A stretch of DNA of 64,000 nucleotides from Leptodontidium sp. MPI-SDFR-AT-0119. Its lineage: Eukaryota > Ascomycota > Leotiomycetes > Helotiales > Leptodontidiaceae. The notes under the pieces are model-generated. The model was not told the origin of the DNA. It searched no databases and was given only the letters and a program-made list of their open reading frames with translations. Both the position numbers and the translations under genes were made by a program. Numbering within the stretch: position 1 is the first letter of the stretch; each line of letters starts with the position of its first letter. The stretch is from contig JAHLEZ010000008.1 in the NCBI GenBank assembly GCA_020726505.1, positions 1-64,000 on the forward strand. Reading direction: 5' to 3'. Shown piece after piece: positions 57,601-64,000 of the stretch.

Positions 57601-59480
57601 GCCTTAGAATACTTTATAACCTTTAAGCAATTAAATACTAGACAAGTACGATAGGCAGAGCTTCTAGCGGACTATAACTTCATAATCACGTACCGCCCTA
57701 GAATCTATAACCCCCTAGTAGACGCACTCTCTCGTAAGTTAAATAAATTAAATTAATAGAACTTTGCGAAGAAGACTTAACGCCTTTAATAACTCTTACG
57801 CTAAGACTAAGTCGACCTTAGCTTACTAGTTATAGAGTTGCGGCCGCTTAACGACGTTAACGCGTTATTGGCCGACGTTAAGCTCGTTGCCCTTATAGTA
57901 ATATTCTCCGTTATATAGTAAATCTTAGAGGCTAATCACACTACTCCTTCCCTATAGGCTCTGCGTAAGTAAGCTATATCAGACTCTCTAAGTAAATTCA
58001 GCCTAGAAGGTGACCTCTTACTCCACGACGGCCGCCTCTTAGTCCTTAATGTCGACTACCTCCGTACTCTCTTTATCTGAGAGGTCTATAATTGAGCTAC
58101 TACAGCGCACCCTAGTATTACAAAGACGATCTAAATGCTTTCTTTTTAGTACTAGTGGCACGGAATCACGTTAATAATTTAGTAGTACTGCCGTAATTAT
58201 TATATATGCCGACGAATTTAAGTCCCCCGGGATAAGAAGCCTAGATTCCTTTATCCTCTCCCCGTCCCGTCTCGACTATAAGAATATATTATAATGGACT
58301 ATTACTCTTTTATTAAAGATAAGTATAGATTCGACAACGTCCTCGTCTTTATTAATAGATTCAGTAAACAGGCTATTAGCATCCCCTGTCAGAAGACGAC
58401 AGATGCTCGGAAGCTAGTCACGATATATATTTACTATATATATCGTTACTTTGGCGCTCCTTTAACTATTACTTCTAATAGAGGCCCCCAGTTTGTTTCT
58501 AGGTTTTGGACCGCCCTTGGCAAGATTCTCAGAACTAAGAGACAACTGTCTATCGCTGATTACTTACAAACAAATAGGCAGACTAAAGTATATAATTAAT
58601 ACTTGTAGAGACGACTCCGACCCTTCGTTACATATTACTAGGACGACTAGTTAAAGTACCTCCCTATTATAAACTACGCCCAGATGTCCCTCCTACACGA
58701 TTCCCTAGGGAGACTCTCTCCGTTTGAAGTAGTCTATAGATATATACTACGCACAAATTGGGACTAGAAAATTGACTTACTAGACTTAGTTACCCCCGCT
58801 GACAAGTTAAACACTTAATAAGCCATTAACTACGCTTAACGCTATAAAAAAGCATAAGACATAACTCGGTCGAACCTCACTATGGCCTAAGCCAAAATAG
58901 TTAGGTCTTATAACGCCTCTCGCCGCGATGTCGACTTTAATAAAGACAGCCTAGTCTGGCTCGACATACGCTACTTCAAGATACTCCGTCCTTCTAAGAA
59001 GTTAAATATACTAACTAATAGACTATTTAGGGTACTCGAGAAGGTAAGACACTTATACCGCCTAGAGTTACTAGCGAGTATAAAGGTCTATAACGTCTTT
59101 CCGGCTAGTAAGCTTCGCCGGGACCCTAACGATCCCCTATTAGGCCAAGTACAAGATGCCCCCCCGCTAATTAACATTACAGGTAACGACGAGTAAGAAT
59201 TAGAAGAAGTGCTTGCCTGCCGTAAGAAGGGCAAGACTCTATCTTACCGTGTTACTTGGCTCAATTAAGACGTTGATTTAGACTAGTACGACGCTTCTAA
59301 CCTCAAGTATGCGCCGCACAAAGTCAGGGACTTCTACCTTAGTCACCCCAAGTAAGTAGGACTCCCTACTAAGCTACCTAAATAAATCAAAGCATAAGAA
59401 GATAGTATTAACGACTACGACGACCTCGATAGTAACAAGGAGATAGACTAACGCTCGAGGACAAGCTTTTTCCGGAGGGG
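54627..59480 (+). pseudogene. Gypsy-G pol (degraded)
   Basis: Continuation of Gypsy-G after the Copia insertion. Visible motifs include reverse transcriptase with AYLDDIFIYS (YLDD at 56941-56952). The integrase core at 58294-58599 is the longest open stretch, with DYYSFIKDKYRFDNVLVFINR, then YRYFGAPLTI and RGPQFVSRFW (one catalytic Asp changed to Asn). At 59189-59352 there is a C-terminal chromodomain (ELEEVLACRKKGKTLSYRV, then LKYAPHKVRDFYLSHP). The chromodomain assigns it to the chromoviruses. Stops such as TAG or TAA at expected Trp and Gln positions are frequent. Confidence 0.8.
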
Positions 59481-59487
59481 GGGGTAA

Positions 59488-59736
59488 TGTAACGACTGGC
59501 ACGGCCTAAAGCCTCATTTCTACCGGCTCCACTTAGTACTGCCTGATCAGGACGTACCGAGATTACTATAGTACTAGGCATACTAACCTCTTATATATAG
59601 ACTTATTCTTTCCTTACCTTCTTTTCTCTGTAGTTGTAGATTCTAAGTTGATCCTTGGTATCGTTATATATCTCCTGTGTTGATATGTGAGGCGTCAGTT
59701 ACACGTGATTGCCGTCTTTTTAGGGCAAGCGTCACA
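59488..59736 (+). repeat. 3' LTR of Gypsy-G (249 bp)
   Basis: TGTAACG...CGTCACA, followed by CTTAG and then the remainder of transposon A'. Confidence 0.9.
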
Positions 59737-61230
59737 CTTAGAAACACTTGTTTCTAGCTTTTAATTACTATTCTCTAATAGTAATCTGCTTATTAATAGT
59801 TTTACTATACTTACTAATTATAAGCTAGTAACTCTTTAACTAGTTTTAATATTTATAGCTGTTAACTTTTCTTAGTGTGTTTTATAATAGTATATTAAAA
59901 AGTTGCGCTTACTAATTAGTATAAAATCGATAAGGGATATTAATAAATTAAGGTATTTTTAGTAAGACGTTTTAAGAAAAAAGAAAATAAATAAATCTAA
60001 AAGTTATAAGACGTGTAACATATATAAGTAAAAATAACACAAATATATTATATCTTAAGCACTTTTATATAAATTTCGTAGTCTTATAACTTCTATAATC
60101 GTTTGAGATTAATAATCGGGGTTTTTCGTTACGTAATTGTATTTAAGAAATAAAGACTTTTTTTAATTATTTTAATATATTAGTATTATCTATTTACTTA
60201 TTCTTTATTACTACGAATTACTATAACTTATATTCATCAAGATGTACTTGAAACCATTATTAGACCGATTCTCCCTTATATATCACAAGTAGAATTATTT
60301 TCTTACTTATTACAAAAATACATTTAATAAATGAGATTTAATTCTAAGAACTAAGTTGTTTTCGCTAAACAAAATACCGTTTTATATACCTAATAACTAA
60401 GCTATTAATTCTAAAATCTTTATAATTCCTACTTTATTTATATTCTATCGATTTTTAAGTAAAATAGCCTTAATAACTAAAATCGCTAATTTATTAAACT
60501 AAGGCTTAATAACATTAGTAATTACATTATTAATACGTACAAAATCAATAGAATACTACTTCTTAATACTAAGAATAGGATTTGGATTAAAAAAATATTA
60601 TACTTATCGTTTTTTCGAGTAGTAAGGGGTTCCTTTAAAATATATAAAATCAGTTCCTAACAAACCGTACTTACGTATAAGTAACGCTAAACCTTAATAT
60701 CTCTTGAACTGAAATCTAATTAGTAAGACGATCTTTTAGTATTATAAGTAACCTTTGTAAATAACTAGTAACTTGCTAATAAGTGTTTATGTTGCGAGAT
60801 TAGTCATATAAAGTAGAAAGTAATACACCTTACTCTTTAAAAGCCTATTGTATAGACTTGCTATTTTTGATTGTATAAAGGGCCAAAACTACGGCGTCTT
60901 TAGTATATTTTAGTATAATAATCATCTTAATTAATATTCCAAAAATGAAGAAAATTATTAAATAAGAAGATAATTATTAATTATTAAAAGTAGATAAAAA
61001 AGCGGTGTACTAAGCGAGATGATCGGAATAGGGGGTGGGGACTTATTGCCGCACATTTTTTAAACGGGTGCATTACAAGCCTTAGCTTATATAAACTTAT
61101 AAGAATTAATGATTTCAAAAGCCCTAACCTTAATAAATCAAACGCGATTTCTTTTGCCCGATTCAGATTAGTAGTTCTTTTGTAATCACCGATCCGCGCC
61201 CTGATTCCGCCACGTGCCCCTTTAGGTAAA

Positions 61231-61821
61231 CTAGGCTGCTGCCCTTAACCGAAATCCTTCTAAAATCACCGCCAGCTGAGACTCATTCGTCCACTTAATT
61301 TCAGTTCTCTTTCCATCCCTCACGACTTCACCTTTTCTACATTCCTCCTCTGTAACCCAATGAAACGCTTGATGCTCCTCTTCGTCCAAAGTGACTTCCA
61401 CCCCCTCAACCTCCACCTCAAAGCTAAACTTAGACCACACAGTTCCCTCTTCCACCCACTCATAACTTTTCCCCACCTGCCTTAGCACCTTAGTCGCTAT
61501 CAAACCGCTTTCTTCCCACAATTCCCTAACAGCGCCAGCAAGTATCGATTCATCGGGGTCGCAGGACCCGCCCGGGATTTCCCAGAGATTAGGTACGTAG
61601 TCTCGAGCAGAGCGTTGGATGATGAGTACATGAGTTGAGTTAGAAGGAGAGAAGACCAGCGTGGCAGCGACTATGTGATGTTTTGAGGAGTGAGAGTTTA
61701 GATAGTCTTTGACTTGGACATTGAAGGGGAAGAGGGTAGGGGAGGCGATGAAGGATGAGAGTGCTCCTGGTGGGGGTTTTTGGTGCCATAGTAATTCGTT
61801 TGAAAGTGGAAGTGCAATGGC
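61231..61821 (-). CDS. Nudix hydrolase, start uncertain
   Basis: The minus-strand frame is open from 61821 to a stop at 61231-61233 (196 residues). It contains a complete Nudix box, GGSCDPDESILAGAVRELWEESGL, read in two parts: GGSCDPDESILAG then AVRELWEESGL (G-x5-E-x7-RE-x2-EE-x-G). It is preceded by NLWEIPGG and followed by a beta-rich C-terminal domain ending in EGFRLRAAA. Nudix enzymes hydrolyse nucleoside diphosphates linked to other groups. The substrate cannot be told here. There is no in-frame ATG after the stop at 61822-61824, so a short first exon must exist upstream or the start was lost. An ATG near 61926 followed by a GTAAGC donor is tempting, but it does not keep the phase with the only nearby acceptor (TTAAG). 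No stops or RIP, so probably active. Unrelated in detail to the broken Nudix gene at 14900-17137. Confidence 0.7.
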   Translation of the reverse strand, partial: AIALPLSNELLWHQKPPPGALSSFIASPTLFPFNVQVKDYLNSHSSKHHIVAATLVFSPSNSTHVLIIQRSARDYVPNLWEIPGGSCDPDESILAGAVRELWEESGLIATKVLRQVGKSYEWVEEGTVWSKFSFEVEVEGVEVTLDEEEHQAFHWVTEEECRKGEVVRDGKRTEIKWTNESQLAVILEGFRLRAAA

Positions 61822-63166
61822 TTAAGTTTGTGAACGTTCAGATCGGTGCCAAACTTCCAAGCTCGTGATCGGGTGGGGGTGGGGCGGAGAGCCTCGACTT
61901 GACAGGGGTGCTTACATGGATACAGCGGCTGTGAAAGATTCCATCAAACAATCCCCGAGATGCACAACTTTTACATACAATACCAATAACACATTCGTTG
62001 TCCACTCTCTGTGCTCTATATGATAATAGTATTAATTGATAAAGCCAAGACTACGATCTTCCATGTAAACAACAAGTATTTAGAGCTCTTGAGGATAGGA
62101 AGAGTGTGGCATAGGGAGAGCTCAACTAATAAGTCATCCAGGGGCTAGTACATCACGCCTCAATCGTAGGCCGCCAGCTACCTCGAGGGTGAGGACCCTG
62201 CATACTAGTTTCGATGCTCTACAGCATTGCGCTAACTCAATAAAAGCGTCAATAATGGAAAAGGTACCGCACGGAGACGTTTCATTTGGGGAAAAGCACA
62301 AATCGATACGCCATAAACTCTTCCAAGATCCACAGCTAGGACGCTATCATGCTCCGCATCAATATCTTGCTTCCCGTTTGAACCTCCGCAATTAACCAAC
62401 GAAGTTCTTCCTCAGAAAAGGCGTGTCTGCCATTCTGGTGGTCAGTGGTCTACCATTGATATCGGGCTCAATGGGGTGACTGACTTGGCAGAGGATGAGC
62501 ATTGTTGTGAGCAGCCATTGCAGGATGCGTTGTGGGTGAGTAGCAAGGCAAAAGATCGATAGTAGGATAGAATGCTGGTCTGAGTCTGGTGAAGCCGAGT
62601 TCAGATGGGATTGAAGAATGGATCGACCCTTTGGTGTACGTAGACAAGATATATACCAGGGGGGAAGGTTTGGAAAGATGATTGAAGAGCATGGAAGAAT
62701 GCAGAGGGAGGTGATGGTCACAACTTCAGGGAAATGCGGACCTTTATATACTCATCGATCCCTATGTCTTTTATGTTAGAAGTCTAATCCGTCTTGGGAG
62801 TCTAACGTCGGAGAGTCTATCACTTGCACTCTATTGTGCATGATGTGTTGGCGCCTTGAATAATTAATCTGGCTTCCCATTCTCTATGCAGCAATGTGGG
62901 GGCTCCAACTACTCCTATCCACAGGGCATCGTTGCTGCCTATCTCCCTCGCAGCGTCTCGCCTCGCAGCATCGAATTCTCCCTTGTTATTACAATACTAA
63001 GTTATCTCACTTCTAGAACGATACAGCATTGCGAATCAACATGTGGAAGACCGTCCAAATTTTCAGCTACCTCTTCCTAAGATGCTAGTGATCCCTAATG
63101 TCCTCCCATATGTAACACGCAAGCCTCACTGTTCGAGACAGCTCTCGAGTAGGTCAGGAGCTCCAT
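61822..63166. other. Intergenic, possible first exon of the Nudix gene
   Basis: Normal GC. Short minus-strand frames at 62392-62721 overlap each other and carry no recognisable motif. No repeats or RIP-type sequence seen. Confidence 0.4.
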
Positions 63167-64000
63167 CTAATCTACATATACCCTTCCAGACTCAGCTGCA
63201 TGAGGGTCAGTTCGAGCCACTCTTTCTGGCACAGGACTACGTCCCTCTTCCGCCATAATACCCGAATTAACTCGCCGGGCTGCGTTGAAACCTGTATCAC
63301 TATCATCTCCTTGCCTTGAAACGCTGCCAGCAATAGCCCTTCCTCCCACGGAGAATCTCTGGAGAACTTGCAGCTCAAGGTCGCGCTCCTCCGCATGCGC
63401 CCTCTTGAACCTGGCATACACTGGTAGCACGACCTCTCCCGCGACAAACAAGACCAAGCCGACGAACAGGGCACCGGCCTGGTCCAATTCCGAGATTGAA
63501 TTCCTGGAGCAGGGCATGTAGAAGCAGGACTGCAGGGAGATTGACGGAGTAGGACCTTTGTGAAAAACTTCCATCAATGCACCAAGGCAGGCGAACGCAA
63601 ACATGAACGCTGTATAGATAGGAAAACCAATGAGAAACAGGAAGAATATAACTGGTCCAAAGACCCAAAGGAAATGGAGTCGCCCAAAAAATATCAGGAG
63701 AATTATTACAAAGCAGCCACCAATGTAGACTGAACGGCATTGTTGCCGGAAGGAAGTGGGGAGTGACGAGAACAGACCAAGAAATATAACAGAGCACCAG
63801 ACTACAAGATACCAGAGCCCAGCCGTGGAAGCCAGAGAAATGACAGTATTATGAGCTTCTTTACTCATTCCCTCCCAGTAAAATGCCGGAATGTTATCCC
63901 TGATCTCGTATCTTGCCTCCCACGGATGGAGGTAAAAGACCGCCAACGCCAGTCCTCCCGCCGGCAACAGCAACCCGAGTGCCAACGTCACGCCTCTCTG
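63167..64000 (-). CDS. Multi-spanning membrane protein, 5' end outside the window
   Basis: The minus-strand frame is open from the window edge to TAG 63167-63169, so the N-terminus lies beyond base 64000. About five hydrophobic segments can be seen: LALGLLLPAGGLALAVFYL, LWYLVVWCSVIFLGLF, CFVIILLIFFG, WVFGPVIFFLFLIGF through MFAFACLGAL, and ALFVGLVLFVAGEVVLPVY. They are followed by a charged cytosolic tail of about 85 residues. I do not recognise a transporter or receptor signature. It is probably one of the lineage-specific fungal integral membrane proteins. No stops or RIP. Confidence 0.65.
   Translation of the reverse strand, partial: QRGVTLALGLLLPAGGLALAVFYLHPWEARYEIRDNIPAFYWEGMSKEAHNTVISLASTAGLWYLVVWCSVIFLGLFSSLPTSFRQQCRSVYIGGCFVIILLIFFGRLHFLWVFGPVIFFLFLIGFPIYTAFMFAFACLGALMEVFHKGPTPSISLQSCFYMPCSRNSISELDQAGALFVGLVLFVAGEVVLPVYARFKRAHAEERDLELQVLQRFSVGGRAIAGSVSRQGDDSDTGFNAARRVNSGIMAEEGRSPVPERVARTDPHAAESGRVYVD

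Larger units (their letters stand above)
38785..59736 (+). mobile_element. Gypsy-G chromovirus, second layer of the nest
   Basis: LTRs of 249 bp at 38785-39033 and 59488-59736 begin TGTGACGACTGG/TGTAACGACTGG and end GCGTCACA. The target duplication is CTTAG (38780-38784 and 59737-59741), inside transposon A'. The stretch GGAGGGGGGGGTAA right before the 3' LTR is the polypurine tract. Without the nested Copia the element is about 7.45 kb. By my count the two LTRs differ at about 20 sites and all are transitions. Confidence 0.9.
38292..61043 (-). mobile_element. Fot1/pogo-like transposon A', outer layer of the nest
   Basis: Inverted termini AGTCCCCACC at 38292 and its complement ending at 61043, each flanked by TA (38290-38291 and 61044-61045). 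The pieces 38292-38784 and 59737-61043 add up to about 1.8 kb, the size of element A at 14988-16799, and match it in reverse orientation. For example, the TCTAAGTTTGCAGATATT block and the AATCGG(T)G...TTCTAATAC region correspond. The transposase is heavily degraded. The middle is taken up by the Gypsy-G insertion. Confidence 0.85.

Noticed and set aside
1..64000. CRISPR arrays, rRNA or tRNA genes
   Set aside because: No regular short direct repeats with spacers and no rRNA-like segment seen; tRNA genes were not evident by eye, but a covariance-model scan would be needed to exclude them.

Overview
The window looks like a filamentous ascomycete chromosome segment, most likely from an accessory or repeat-rich compartment (a Leotiomycete is my guess; that is inference). 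The signs are short GT-AG introns of about 46-105 nt, fungal-type genes, chromovirus Gypsy elements, a Copia element, a Tad1-like LINE and Fot1/pogo-like DNA transposons. Most long repeats carry the scars of repeat-induced point mutation (RIP): TA-rich sequence, CAA/CAG turned into TAA/TAG, and transition-only differences between paired LTRs. The DNA alternates between near-normal GC islands with genes and very AT-rich transposon graveyards.

Layout. 1-3000: unrecognised ORF fragments. 3000-11150: AT-rich repeat field with a truncated reverse Gypsy-B copy, a 164-bp element with 5-bp target duplication, a C-family LTR copy and a degenerate minisatellite. 11839-13638: a three-exon oleate hydratase gene. 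14900-18055: a Nudix hydrolase gene broken by a Fot1/pogo-like transposon, then a decayed MFS transporter. About 18590-27350: a FluG/DUF3435-like gene split by a complete Gypsy-B element, itself hit by a C-family solo LTR. 27508-30641: a small secreted protein gene, a duplicated block holding a TA-flanked MITE, and a DUF6623-like gene. 31200-38110: possible small genes, a Copia RNase H scrap, a strange LTR-80bp-LTR structure, a CorA-like pseudogene and a solo LTR. 38292-61043: a four-level nest, with a pogo-like element containing a Gypsy (TSD CTTAG), containing a Copia (TSD AAGAT), containing a LINE (TSD GTAGGGTGC). 61231-64000: a Nudix gene and a membrane protein that runs off the window.

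The most notable item is inside the Copia element. Antisense to its gag-pol and next to its 3' LTR lies a roughly 283-codon gene-like frame with its own well-formed intron. Every internal stop can be explained by RIP at glutamine codons. An antisense intron would survive retrotransposition, so this may be a passenger gene carried by the retrotransposon. The other useful result is the insertion order of the nest, which can be read directly from target-site duplications and the RIP load of each layer.

The living genes here look like ordinary single-copy loci with no sign of a cluster. The likely functional ones are the oleate hydratase, the secreted protein, the DUF6623-like protein, possibly the Nudix hydrolase at 61.2-61.8 kb and the membrane protein at the right edge.
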